Below, piece by piece: positions 18,530 through 26,890 of a stretch of 64,000 bases of DNA (position 1 is the stretch's first letter; each line of letters starts with the position of its first letter). Position numbers and translations under genes: made by a program. Below the pieces are notes generated by a model. It was given only the letters and a program-made list of their open reading frames with translations, ran no database searches and was not told the DNA's origin. The DNA comes from Streptomyces coeruleorubidus (GTDB taxonomy: Bacteria; Actinomycetota; Actinomycetes; Streptomycetales; Streptomycetaceae): the NCBI RefSeq assembly GCF_028885415.1, contig NZ_CP118527.1, positions 1,984,001 to 2,048,000 on the forward strand. Reading direction: 5' to 3'.

Positions 18530-19216
18530 TCACGGTGCGCCCGCACCACCCCCGACGGGGGCCTCGTCGCCCGGCGGTTCCTCGCGCGGCACCAGGGACG
18601 TGAAGTCCCCCGTGTCGCCGAGTCGGACGAGAAACGGTCGCAGTCGTGTGTAGCGGATCGCCGTGATGGAACACGGTTCAACGGAAATCCGCTGGAAGAG
18701 GTCCAGATGAAGTCCGAGTGCGTCCGCGACGAGCGACTTGATGATGTCGCCGTGCGAGCACATGAGGTAGACGGCGTCGGCGCCGTGGTCGCGCTCCACG
18801 CGCGCGTTCCACTCGCGTACGGCCTCGGCGGCGCGTGTCTGCATGGCCCGCATGGACTCCCCGCCGGGGAACGCCGCCGCGGACGGGTGCGCCTGCACCA
18901 CCTCCATCAGGGGCTCGTCCTTGAGCTCGTCGAGCTTGCGCCCCGACCAGTCGCCGTAGTGGCACTCGCCGATGCGCTCGTCGGTGTGCGGGGTGAGCTC
19001 CGGCCGGGCCTGGAGAAGGGGCCGGATCGTCTCCTGGCAGCGCTGCAGCGGGCTGGTGACGATCTCGGCGAGGGGCAGTTGGGCGAGCCGCCCGGGCAGC
19101 GCGGCGGCCTGCGCCGCGCCGCGTTCGTCGAGGGCGACACCGGGCGTCCAGCCGGCGAGCAGTCCCTCGGTGTTGGCGGTGGAACGTCCGTGCCGGACCA
19201 GGATCAACGTGGGCAT
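18530..19216 (-). CDS. Histidine phosphatase-superfamily protein (MSMEG_4193 type)
   Basis: A 228-residue phosphoglycerate-mutase-like phosphatase. The catalytic motif LVRHGRSTANT is at residues 6-16, with H9 as the phosphate-accepting histidine. A second histidine occurs in LMCSHGDIIKSLVADALG, and the acid/base region is ERIGECHYGDW. The start at 19216 gives the family-typical MPTLILVRHG beginning; the upstream frame is spurious. First gene of the minus-strand cluster ending in mshC, and divergent from corA with 61 bp between the starts. This type of phosphatase is conserved next to DUF3090 and mshC in mycobacteria and streptomycetes. Its substrate is unknown. Confidence 0.87.
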   Translation of the reverse strand: MPTLILVRHGRSTANTEGLLAGWTPGVALDERGAAQAAALPGRLAQLPLAEIVTSPLQRCQETIRPLLQARPELTPHTDERIGECHYGDWSGRKLDELKDEPLMEVVQAHPSAAAFPGGESMRAMQTRAAEAVREWNARVERDHGADAVYLMCSHGDIIKSLVADALGLHLDLFQRISVEPCSITAIRYTRLRPFLVRLGDTGDFTSLVPREEPPGDEAPVGGGAGAP

Positions 19217-19277
19217 GCGGTCCAGCGTAGGCGTACGCGCGCGTACGGTGTCCTTCGAGTGACGGGAGACTCTCTTC

Positions 19278-20273
19278 GTGATCGTCGACTGTGCCATCTA
19301 CCGCGACGGACACCGGTCGGAAGGGCCGGAGGACTTCTCCGACGCCCTGAGTGAGGCCCGTGCGGCGGGCGGTTTCGTGTGGATCGGGCTGCACGAGCCG
19401 ACGGAGCGCGAATTCGACCATGTGACCCAGGAGTTCGGGCTGCATCCACTGGCCGTCGAGGACGCCCTGAAGGCCCACCAGCGGCCCAAGCTGGAGGTGT
19501 ACGACGACTCGCTCTTCGTGGTGCTCAAGCCGGTGACGTACGAGCCGCAGAGCGACACCGTCTCGGCCGGCGAGATCATGATCTTCCTGGGCGACTCGTT
19601 CGTCGTGACCGTACGGCACGGCGAGGGCGGCCCGCTCAAGGCCGTACGGCACCGGCTGGAGCACGAGCCGGACCTGCTGGGCAACGGCCCCACCTCCGTG
19701 TTGTACGCGGTCGCCGACGCCGCCGTCGACCACTACCTGGACGTCGCGACCGAGTTGCAGGCCGACCTGGAGGGTCTGGAGGCGGAGGTCTTCTCACCGG
19801 ACGGCGAGGGCTCGCGGCACACCGCGTCGCGGATCTACAACTTCAAACGGCAGGTCCTGGAGTTCCGCCGGGCGACCGGGCCGCTGGCATTGCCGATGAG
19901 CCGGCTGGCGGGCACGGCGCCGTCCGGCGTGGCGGTGCCGTTCGTGGACGACCGGGCCCGGCCGTTCTTCCGCGACGTCAGCGACCACCTCACACGCGTG
20001 AACGAGTCCGTGGAGAACCTGGACCGGCTGGTGTCGGACATCCTCTCCGCGCATCTGGCGCAGATGAGCGTCCGGCAGAACGACGACATGCGGAAGATCT
20101 CCGCGTGGGCGGCCATGGCCGCGATCCCCACGATGATCGCGGGGATCTACGGCATGAACTTCGAGCACATGCCCGAGCTGCGCTGGGAGTGGTCCTATCC
20201 GGCGCTGATCGCGGTGATGGCCGTTCTCGAGGTGCTGGTGTTCCGGCTGTTCAAGCGCCGGGGCTGGCTGTAG
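19278..20273 (+). CDS. corA: CorA-type magnesium/cobalt transport protein
   Basis: A 331-residue divalent-cation channel of the CorA family. The long N-terminal cytoplasmic domain carries LHEPTEREFDHVTQEFGLHPLAVEDAL. The C-terminus has two transmembrane helices, with the selectivity motif Y-G-M-N (G292-M293-N294) between them and a short basic tail. The GTG start at 19278 is close to the start of the divergent phosphatase gene, so the promoters overlap. The stop is only 11 bp from the stop of the convergent ferritin-like gene. Confidence 0.93.
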   Translation: MIVDCAIYRDGHRSEGPEDFSDALSEARAAGGFVWIGLHEPTEREFDHVTQEFGLHPLAVEDALKAHQRPKLEVYDDSLFVVLKPVTYEPQSDTVSAGEIMIFLGDSFVVTVRHGEGGPLKAVRHRLEHEPDLLGNGPTSVLYAVADAAVDHYLDVATELQADLEGLEAEVFSPDGEGSRHTASRIYNFKRQVLEFRRATGPLALPMSRLAGTAPSGVAVPFVDDRARPFFRDVSDHLTRVNESVENLDRLVSDILSAHLAQMSVRQNDDMRKISAWAAMAAIPTMIAGIYGMNFEHMPELRWEWSYPALIAVMAVLEVLVFRLFKRRGWL

Positions 20274-20284
20274 ACCGGGCCGTC

Positions 20285-21073
20285 TCAGGCGAACTCGGGT
20301 GCCGCGGACGCGGGGCCGCCGAGGGCGTTGCGGCGCTCGGGCGTCTTCAGCGACACCATCCGGCGCCAGCCGCTCAGCCGTTCGTAGGCGTACATCGCGT
20401 GGATGCCCGCCGCGAGCACCGCGGACTTGGCCCGGGACCAGCCGAGGATGCGGCCCATGTGCGCCATGACCGCGAGGCTGACGTCCCGGTAGATGCGGAT
20501 CTCCGCGAGCGCGCACGCGCGCAGGGTCCGCTGGATGGCCCGGCCGTGGCCCGCGTAGGCGAAGCGCAGCAGTTCCTCGTGGCAGTAGGCGAGGTGGTTG
20601 TCCTCGTCGTTGGAGATCTGCTTGACCGCGCGGCCGATGTCGGGGTCGTCGGCGAAGTGCTTGCGCAGGAGTTCCATCTGCTCGGAGGCGCGCTGTTCGG
20701 TGACCCTGCTGTGCGAGAGGTACGTGACGATGTCCTGGACCGTGAGCCGCTCGTCGCGCCCGAGTTGCTCATGCGCGAGGCCGATGCCGTTCTTCTCCAG
20801 GAGCATGGTGTAGTCGGTCTCCGGCGGGACCGGGACGGGGTCGAGGCCGCGCTTCTTCATCAGGGCGTTGAAGATCCGGCCGTGCTTGTCCTCGTCGGCG
20901 CCGTGCCGGGTGATCTTGGGGGCGAGTTCCCGCTCGCTTTCGGGGACGAGCGCGGCGATACGGGCGTTCTCCCAGCCGCCCTGGGACTCGCCGCTCGCGG
21001 CGATGGAGCAGAACAGGGCGAAGGACTCGTCGTTGGCGAGGATCTCCTGGAACACACTCTTGGCCGAAAGCAT
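20285..21073 (-). CDS. Ferritin-like diiron-domain protein
   Basis: A 262-residue predicted four-helix protein. Two ExxH motifs can be seen: E61-D-K-H64 in GADEDKHGRIF, and SNDEDNHLAYCHEELLRF about 100 residues later. This spacing is typical of ferritin-like diiron carboxylate folds. The ATG at 21073 is preceded by GGAGAGGTG. It is not a standard ferritin or bacterioferritin and may be an oxygenase, a hydroxylase or a metal-handling protein. It is convergent with corA, with an 11-bp gap. Function unassigned. Confidence 0.75.
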   Translation of the reverse strand: MLSAKSVFQEILANDESFALFCSIAASGESQGGWENARIAALVPESERELAPKITRHGADEDKHGRIFNALMKKRGLDPVPVPPETDYTMLLEKNGIGLAHEQLGRDERLTVQDIVTYLSHSRVTEQRASEQMELLRKHFADDPDIGRAVKQISNDEDNHLAYCHEELLRFAYAGHGRAIQRTLRACALAEIRIYRDVSLAVMAHMGRILGWSRAKSAVLAAGIHAMYAYERLSGWRRMVSLKTPERRNALGGPASAAPEFA

Positions 21074-21248
21074 CGTGAGCACCTCTCCCGCGCACGTGCG
21101 CGTGCTGCGTGACTCCGCAGGACCCCGCGAAGAACGAGTCAAGTGCGGGGCGGCAGGTGGTGCAACAGGTGCGTCGGACAACTCCGCCGAACGGAGGACA
21201 CGGGAGAATGCCGTAACCGCCGGAGGCGCGCCGCGTTGTTCCGCGTGA

Positions 21249-21289
21249 CGGCCGTGGCGGGGAAGACCCCCGAGCCCCCACCACGGCCG
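21249..21289 (-). terminator. Terminator downstream of the LLM oxidoreductase gene
   Basis: CGGCCGTGG (21249-21257) pairs with CCACGGCCG (21281-21289), with further G/C pairing in the loop. It lies 18 bases past the stop codon of the minus-strand oxidoreductase. Confidence 0.7.
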
Positions 21290-21306
21290 CAGACAACTCC
21301 GCCGGG

Positions 21307-22362
21307 TCAGGCGAGCCCGGCACGCTCCAGGGCCTGCGTGCCGGCGCGGAGGGACGCGAGCCGCTCGTCGAGCGTGAAGCCCGCCGGGGCGAGGCTCAGG
21401 GTGGTGACGCCGGCCTCCGCGTAGGCCTTCATCCGGTCCGCGATCCGGTCGACGGACCCCAGCAGCGCGGTCTTGTCGATCAGCTCGTGCGGTACGGCGG
21501 CCGCGGCGCCCTGCTTGTCGCCGGACAGGTACTTGCCCTGGATCTCGGCGGCCTCCTTCTCGTAGCCCATGCGCTGGGCGAGCTGGTTGTAGAAGTTCTG
21601 CTTGGGGCTGCCCATGCCGCCGACGTACAGCGCGGTGTAGGGGCGGAAGGTGTCGGCGAGCGCGGCGACGTCCTTGTCGTCGCCGACGGCGAGCGGGAGG
21701 GTCGGGCAGACGTCGAAGCCGTCGAGGGTCTTGCCGGCCTTCTCACGGCCGGACCGCAGGTACTTGATCGTCGTGTCCTCGAGGTGCTCGGCGGAGGGGA
21801 AGATCAGCAGGGCCCCGTCGGCGATCTCGCCGGTCTGCTCCAGGTTCTTCGGGCCGATCGCGGCGATGTACAGCGGGATGTGCTCGCGCTGCGGGTGCAC
21901 GGTCAGCTTGATGGGCTTGCCCGGGCCGCCGGGCAGGGGCAGCGTCCAGTGCTCACCCTCGTAGGACAGGCGCTCGCGCGTCATGGCCTTGCGGACGATC
22001 TCGACGTACTCACGCGTGCGTGCCAGCGGCTTGTCGAACTTGACGCCGTACCAGCCTTCGGAGACCTGCGGGCCGGAGACGCCGAGGCCGAGGCGGAAGC
22101 GGCCGCCGGAGAGGGAGTCGAGGGTGGCCGCCGTCATGGCGGTCATCGCGGGCTGGCGGGCCGGGATCTGGAAGATGGCGGAGCCGACGTCGATACGTTC
22201 GGTCTGGGCGGCGACCCAGGTCAGTACGGTGGCGGCGTCGGAGCCGTAGGCCTCGGCGGCCCAGCAGACGGCGTATCCGAGCCGGTCGGCCTCCTGGGCG
22301 ACGGCCAGATTGTCCGCGTCCATTCCGGCACCCCAGTAGCCGAGGTTGATACCGAGCTGCAT
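21307..22362 (-). CDS. LLM-class F420-dependent oxidoreductase
   Basis: A 351-residue luciferase-like monooxygenase-fold protein. The N-terminus MQLGINLGYWGAGMDADNL and the segments AEAYGSDAATVLTWVAAQTERIDVGSAI and GRFRLGLGVSGPQVSEGWYG match the F420-dependent branch common in actinobacteria. The central LYIAAIGPKNLEQTGEIADG is also characteristic. The ATG at 22362 follows AAGGGGATTCGGC. It probably reduces or oxidises an unknown metabolite with coenzyme F420. It diverges from the aldo/keto reductase gene across 168 bp that holds the palindrome ACGTGCACGT (22387-22396). Confidence 0.88.
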   Translation of the reverse strand: MQLGINLGYWGAGMDADNLAVAQEADRLGYAVCWAAEAYGSDAATVLTWVAAQTERIDVGSAIFQIPARQPAMTAMTAATLDSLSGGRFRLGLGVSGPQVSEGWYGVKFDKPLARTREYVEIVRKAMTRERLSYEGEHWTLPLPGGPGKPIKLTVHPQREHIPLYIAAIGPKNLEQTGEIADGALLIFPSAEHLEDTTIKYLRSGREKAGKTLDGFDVCPTLPLAVGDDKDVAALADTFRPYTALYVGGMGSPKQNFYNQLAQRMGYEKEAAEIQGKYLSGDKQGAAAAVPHELIDKTALLGSVDRIADRMKAYAEAGVTTLSLAPAGFTLDERLASLRAGTQALERAGLA

Positions 22363-22530
22363 GCCGAATCCCCTTACCGATCAGTAACGTGCACGTGCGG
22401 AGACCTTAGCGTGCGGCTGTGCGAGGGCCCAGCCGCGGGCAGCCGTGCCGGACAATCCGCGGCCGGGCGCCGGAAATCGGCCGTCCACAGCCCCCCACAC
22501 GGAAGGTTCTGGCCAGTAATCTCGGCGTTC

Positions 22531-23517
22531 ATGGAGCAGAGGCATCTCGGCCGCACCGGCCTGCGTGTGTCCCGGATCGGGCTCGGCACCCTGACCTGGG
22601 GACGGGACACCGACGAGCACGACGCCGCGGACCTGATGAAGACGTTCTGGGAAGCGGGCGGGACCCTCGTCGACACCGCGGACGTGTACGGCGACGGAGA
22701 GGCCGAGTACCTGCTCGGCAGGCTCATGGACGGCCTGGTGCCCCGCCGGGACCTGGTCGTGTCGACCAAGGCCGGCAGCGTGCCGGACCCCGACCGCCGC
22801 TTCGACACCTCCCGCGGCCATCTGCTCTCCGCGCTGGACGCCTCGCTCGCCCGGCTCGGCACCGACTACGTCGACCTGTGGCACGTGCACTCCTTCGACC
22901 CGGACACCCCGCTGGAGGAGACCCTCCAGGCCCTCGACCTCGCGGTCGCCAGCGGCCGGGCGCGCTACGCCGCCGTCTCCAACTTCTGCGGCTGGCAGCT
23001 GGCCAAGGCCGCCACCTGGCAGCTGGCGGCCCCCGGCACCCGGACCCGGCTGGCGGCCACGCAACTGGAGTACTCGCTGCTCCAGCGGGGCATCGAGCGC
23101 GAGGTGCTGCCGGCCGCGCTGGACCTGGGCATCGGGCTGCTGCCCTCCTCGCCGCTGGGGCGCGGGGTGCTGACGGGCAAGTACCGGGGCGACACGACGC
23201 CGCCGGACTCGCGCGGTGCCTCGGAGCACCTCGCGCCGTTCGTCGCGCCGTACCTGGACGACACGGCGAGGCGCATCGTGGACGCCGTGACGACCGCGGC
23301 CGACGGGCTCGCGGTGACGCCGCTGCAGGTGGCGCTGGCCTGGGTCCGCGACCGGCCGGGGGTGGCCGCGCCCATCGTCGGCGCGCGCAACGCGCAGCAG
23401 CTCACGGCGGCATTGTCAGTGGAGACCCTTAGTCTTCCTGACGAGATCTGCCGGGCGCTCGACGACGTGTCGGCGCCTGTGCACCGCTATCCCGATCACG
23501 ACTGGAGCACGCTGTGA
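22531..23517 (+). CDS. Aldo/keto reductase
   Basis: A 328-residue NADPH-dependent aldo/keto reductase. It begins MEQRHLGRTGLRVSRIGLGT. The catalytic tetrad can be placed: the Asp of LVDTADVYGDGEAE, the Tyr four residues later, the Lys of VVSTKAG and the His of DLWHVHSFD. The C-terminal cofactor segment is APIVGARNAQQL. The ATG at 22531 is chosen by homology; the frame is open far upstream but without start signals. A cluster of rare codons (CTT AGT CTT CCT) occurs near 23428. The stop overlaps the start of the next gene in a GTGA arrangement, so the two are translationally coupled. Confidence 0.92.
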   Translation: MEQRHLGRTGLRVSRIGLGTLTWGRDTDEHDAADLMKTFWEAGGTLVDTADVYGDGEAEYLLGRLMDGLVPRRDLVVSTKAGSVPDPDRRFDTSRGHLLSALDASLARLGTDYVDLWHVHSFDPDTPLEETLQALDLAVASGRARYAAVSNFCGWQLAKAATWQLAAPGTRTRLAATQLEYSLLQRGIEREVLPAALDLGIGLLPSSPLGRGVLTGKYRGDTTPPDSRGASEHLAPFVAPYLDDTARRIVDAVTTAADGLAVTPLQVALAWVRDRPGVAAPIVGARNAQQLTAALSVETLSLPDEICRALDDVSAPVHRYPDHDWSTL

Positions 23518-25739
23518 GCACGGAGCCGGAGACCACGGAGGACGCCGAGCCGGGGACGCCGACCGGTGGTGCGCAGACCGAGGGGACCGACGGGACCGAG
23601 GGGGATGCGGCCGGTGCCGGTGAAGTCTCCGAAGCCGAGGGCACCGAGAGGGAAGCAGCCGGTGCCGGTGAGGTGTCCGAGGCCGAGGCCGAGCTGCGGG
23701 CCCAGCGGGCCGTGCGGGAGCGTATCGAGCAGCGCAAGGCCGAGAAGAAGGCGCCGATCGAGGCCGGCACCAAGCTGAGCGGCAAGGCCGCCGATCTGCT
23801 CGCGGCCGTGCGGGCCGTGGAGAGCGGCGAGAAGCCGGTCGCCACGGTGTTCGAAGAACCCGAGCCCGCCCCCCGGCGCTCCGCCCCGGAGCCGGTACGA
23901 CGGCCGCAGCCGATGGCGGCCGAGGCCGTCGCCGCGTCGGCGGCTCCCGCGCCGGCGGCGGTGCAGGCCGTACGGCAGGTGCTCGGCGAGGGCGGTGCCC
24001 CCGAGGTGCTCGCGCCGCAGGTGGCCGCGGCACTCGGCGAGGGCGCGGACGAGTTGCTGCGCGCGGATCCCTGGCAGTTGCTGCGGATCGCCGGCGTGCG
24101 GCCCGAGCAGGCCGACGGGTTCGCGCTGGCCCTGCTCGGCGCCGAGTGCGGTCCGGACGACGAGCGGCGGGGCCGGGCCGTCACCGTCTGGCTCCTGGAG
24201 CAGGCGGCGCTGGCCGGGCACACCGCCCTGGAGATGCCGGCGCTCCTCGCGGCCCTGGCCCAGCGGGGTGTGCCGGCCCCCGACAGCGCCGTGCAGGACG
24301 CGATCGCGGAGGGTGATGCCCTGGTCTTCCAGGACGCCCTGGAGGACACCGGTGCCGCGCCGGCCCGGACCGAGGAGGAGGGCACGGAGGAGGACGAGGA
24401 GCGTCCGGTCCGTGTCCTGGTCGGGCTGGAGCGGTACGCGCTCGCGGAGGAGAGCCTGGCCGACGGTCTGGCCCGGCTGGTGAACTCGGTGCCCAAGCAG
24501 GACGGTTCGGCCGAGGACTGGGAGCGGGTCGCCGCCGCTGCCCAGGGGTCGACGGGTGAGCTGCTCCGGGCGGTCGCCTCTCATGGCCTGGTCCTGCACA
24601 CCGGCGGCGAGGCCTCCCTGGCCGAGCCCGCGGCACTGCTGACCGCCGCGCACACCCTCGGCCTGCGCGCCTGGGCCGCCACCCACGGCCCGATCGGCCG
24701 CACCCGCTTCGCGGCCCTGCTGCAACGATCCGAGACCGAGACCGGGCCCGGCACCCCGTCCGCCGACGCTCGGTCCGTCGGCGCCCACGGGCCCGTCGCC
24801 ACCGTCGCCGGACTGCTCTCCGGGGCCGAAGGACCCGGCCGGGATGCCGACGGGGCGCTGGATCTCGATCTGCTCGTCGTGCTCGACGCGCCGCAGCTGG
24901 ATGTCGAGACGGCCGCACTGCTGACGGAGTCGCTGCCGGACGGGGCGCGGCTGGTGCTGGCCGGGGACCCCGGGGTGCTGTGGTCGGTGGGTCCGGGTCG
25001 GGTGTTCGCGGATCTGCTCGCGGCGCGGATCTGCCCGCAGGTCGCCTCGCGGCGGCCGGATCCCGGGCCGCTGGGCGAGCTGGTCTCCGGTATCGGCATC
25101 GGCGAGCTGAACCAGGTCGAGGCTCCCGGCAAGGAGGTCGTGATCGTGCCCGTGCGGGACGCGGGCGAGGCCGTGCACCGGACGGTACAGCTCGTCGTGG
25201 ACTCGGTGCCGCGGGCGATCGGCGTGCCGGCCGAGGAGACGCAGGTGATCACACCGGGGCACGGCGGCGCCGTCGGCACGCGTGCGCTCAACGCCGCGTT
25301 GAAGGAGCGGCTCAACCCGGGCCCGGGCCGCTTCGGCGGCTTCGACCCCGGTGACCGGATCGTCTACTCCCCCGTGCCGGGCCGTGCGCTGCCGGGCCGC
25401 GTGGTGAAGGCGGATGCCGAGGGGCTGCACCTGTCGTGCGAGGGCGAGGCCGTCGTCGTGCCGAAGGAGCGGGTGGAGCAGTCCGTGCGGCACGGCTGGG
25501 CGCTCACCGCGCACCAGGCGGTGGGGAGCCGGTGGCCCGCGGTGGTCGTGGTGCTGCCCGGCGATGCCGCGCAGGCCCTCAGCCGGCCGTGGGTGTACAC
25601 GGCGTTCGGGCGGGCCGACCGCCATCTGTCCGTCGTGCACGGCGTGGAACAGGCGTTGGCCAGGGCCGTCGCCGAGGTTCCGGCCAAGCCCCGGACGACC
25701 CGGCTCCCGGTGCTGCTCGCTCCGCAGATCAGCAGCTGA
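23514..25739 (+). CDS. RecD2-like helix-hairpin-helix protein with degenerate ATPase motifs
   Basis: A 741-residue protein that aligns in layout with RecD2 helicases but lacks a working ATP site. Residues 1-130 are low-complexity and contain a duplicated AAGAGEVSEAE. A helix-hairpin-helix region follows (DPWQLLRIAGVRPEQADGFA). Where RecD2 has GGPGTGKT, this protein has T363-GGEASLA. Motif II reads VVLDAPQLD (D458) instead of DEAS. LVLAGDPGVLWSVGPGRVF (near 480-498) keeps the RecD motif III context, and TAHQAVGSRWP (H667) is a decayed C-terminal helicase motif. The start GTG overlaps the aldo/keto reductase stop. It may bind DNA or partner proteins without unwinding. Its role is unknown. Confidence 0.8.
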   Translation: MSTEPETTEDAEPGTPTGGAQTEGTDGTEGDAAGAGEVSEAEGTEREAAGAGEVSEAEAELRAQRAVRERIEQRKAEKKAPIEAGTKLSGKAADLLAAVRAVESGEKPVATVFEEPEPAPRRSAPEPVRRPQPMAAEAVAASAAPAPAAVQAVRQVLGEGGAPEVLAPQVAAALGEGADELLRADPWQLLRIAGVRPEQADGFALALLGAECGPDDERRGRAVTVWLLEQAALAGHTALEMPALLAALAQRGVPAPDSAVQDAIAEGDALVFQDALEDTGAAPARTEEEGTEEDEERPVRVLVGLERYALAEESLADGLARLVNSVPKQDGSAEDWERVAAAAQGSTGELLRAVASHGLVLHTGGEASLAEPAALLTAAHTLGLRAWAATHGPIGRTRFAALLQRSETETGPGTPSADARSVGAHGPVATVAGLLSGAEGPGRDADGALDLDLLVVLDAPQLDVETAALLTESLPDGARLVLAGDPGVLWSVGPGRVFADLLAARICPQVASRRPDPGPLGELVSGIGIGELNQVEAPGKEVVIVPVRDAGEAVHRTVQLVVDSVPRAIGVPAEETQVITPGHGGAVGTRALNAALKERLNPGPGRFGGFDPGDRIVYSPVPGRALPGRVVKADAEGLHLSCEGEAVVVPKERVEQSVRHGWALTAHQAVGSRWPAVVVVLPGDAAQALSRPWVYTAFGRADRHLSVVHGVEQALARAVAEVPAKPRTTRLPVLLAPQISS

Positions 25740-25743
25740 CGAC

Positions 25744-25785
25744 GACGGCGGTGGTCACGGGGCCGGCCCCGTGACCACCGCCGTC
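25744..25785. terminator. Bidirectional terminator between convergent genes
   Basis: A perfect 21-bp inverted repeat with its centre at 25764/25765 and essentially no spacer. It starts 5 bases after the RecD2-like stop and ends 20 bases before the stop of the convergent minus-strand gene, so it can serve both. Confidence 0.9.
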
Positions 25786-25804
25786 GGGTGGCTGACGTGT
25801 GCGC

Positions 25805-26512
25805 TCAGCGGCGGTCCGCGTCCAGCGGCTCCAGGTCCTCGTCCTCGTCCAGGTCGGTGTCGAGTTCGTCCTCCAGGTCCTCCGCTTCGTCGTCATCGTC
25901 GTCGACGCCGATCTCGTCGTCGAACACGGCACTGACGTCGAAGCGGCAGACCACACTCTGCGGATCGACCTGCTCGAACGGCGCCTCCAGCCACTCGCCG
26001 GGGTCGGCCGGTTCCTCCGCAGCCGTCACCCAGAGCGTGGAGTCGCCCTCCTCCAGCCCGAACTCCTTGTGCCGGGAGGCGATCTCATCGGGTTCGAACT
26101 CACCGAAGAGGAGGCCTAGCGCACCATGGATCGTCCCGGAGGCGGCCGGGCCGTCCTCACCCTCGGCGGCCTCGATCCGCTGCGCCTGCGCGAGCAGCCG
26201 CTGCGGCTCCGCCACCGCGTAGTCGCGGCGGATCAGTACGCTCAGCGCGTTCGGTTCCTCGGGCCCGGTGTACGGGGGCAGCGCGTCCTCCGTACCGGGG
26301 ATCTCGAAGGGTGTGACCTCGTCGTAACGGTCGTAGAGCAGTTCGTCGTACACCTCTGCGGCCGCGGCCAGCTGGTTGAACGCCTCGTAGACGGCCGGGT
26401 CGTCCTCCCCCGACCGGCGTTCGACCGCGGCCAGGTGGCGGTCGAGCGCGGTCTTGACCGCCTCGGCGGCGGCGCGTACCTCGGCAGCAGTGGGCTGCGC
26501 AGCATCAGACAT
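25805..26512 (-). CDS. Conserved hypothetical protein with acidic tail
   Basis: A 235-residue cytoplasmic protein without a recognised domain. The first 60 residues are helical (AEVRAAAEAVKTALDRHLAAVERRSGE), and the middle includes ALSVLIRRDYAVAEPQRLL. The last 35 residues are almost entirely Asp and Glu. The start ATG at 26512 has no Shine-Dalgarno sequence, and a possible -10 (TAGCGT on the minus strand) ends only 7 bases upstream, which would give a leaderless message. It diverges from the small DUF5703 gene with 47 bp between the starts. Function unknown. Confidence 0.8.
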   Translation of the reverse strand: MSDAAQPTAAEVRAAAEAVKTALDRHLAAVERRSGEDDPAVYEAFNQLAAAAEVYDELLYDRYDEVTPFEIPGTEDALPPYTGPEEPNALSVLIRRDYAVAEPQRLLAQAQRIEAAEGEDGPAASGTIHGALGLLFGEFEPDEIASRHKEFGLEEGDSTLWVTAAEEPADPGEWLEAPFEQVDPQSVVCRFDVSAVFDDEIGVDDDDDEAEDLEDELDTDLDEDEDLEPLDADRR

Positions 26513-26559
26513 AGTGCAGACGCTATCCGTACCAGGCCCCAGCCCGCACAATAGATGCG

Positions 26560-26748
26560 ATGCCGGAATACGAATTTGTCGACGTGTACGTACCGCGCGG
26601 GGTCTCCCGCAAGGAGACGGCACGTCTGCTGACGGACCATGCCGAGTACGGACACTGGGAGTTGCACCGTCTGAGCCTGCTGCGCGACGGCAGCCGCAAG
26701 GTGCGGTTGCGCCGGCGGATCATCCGTCAGGTGCGGGCGACGTGGTGA
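26560..26748 (+). CDS. DUF5703-family small protein
   Basis: A 62-residue basic protein, MPEYEFVDVYVPRGVSRKE at the start and ending in RRRIIRQVRATW. It fits the DUF5703 family of small actinobacterial proteins of unknown function. The ATG at 26560 has no ribosome-binding site, and a CACAAT hexamer (26547-26552) lies 7 bases upstream, so a leaderless transcript is likely. A strong hairpin (26782-26813) follows the stop. Confidence 0.8.
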   Translation: MPEYEFVDVYVPRGVSRKETARLLTDHAEYGHWELHRLSLLRDGSRKVRLRRRIIRQVRATW

Positions 26749-26781
26749 GCTGAGACGGGGCGCTGGGAGAAGGCACACACG

Positions 26782-26813
26782 GGAGCGGGCCCCGCATCGG
26801 CGGGGCCCGCTCC
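26782..26813. terminator. Bidirectional terminator between DUF5703 and chpC
   Basis: GGAGCGGGCCCCGC (26782-26795) and GCGGGGCCCGCTCC (26800-26813) form a perfect 14-bp stem with loop ATCG. Confidence 0.88.
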
Positions 26814-26814
26814 G

Positions 26815-26890
26815 TTTCCGGGACTGTCAGGCCTTTCCGGGACTGTCAGGCCTTTCCGGGACTGTCAGGCTCGTCCGGGACGGTCAGGCC
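26815..26890. repeat. Four tandem 19-bp repeats overlapping the chpC stop codon
   Basis: Unit TTTCCGGGACTGTCAGGCC occurs at 26815-26833 and 26834-26852. A third copy at 26853-26871 differs in the last base, and a fourth at 26872-26890 is more diverged and includes the chpC stop codon (26884-26886). Copy number could vary between strains without affecting the protein. Confidence 0.85.
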
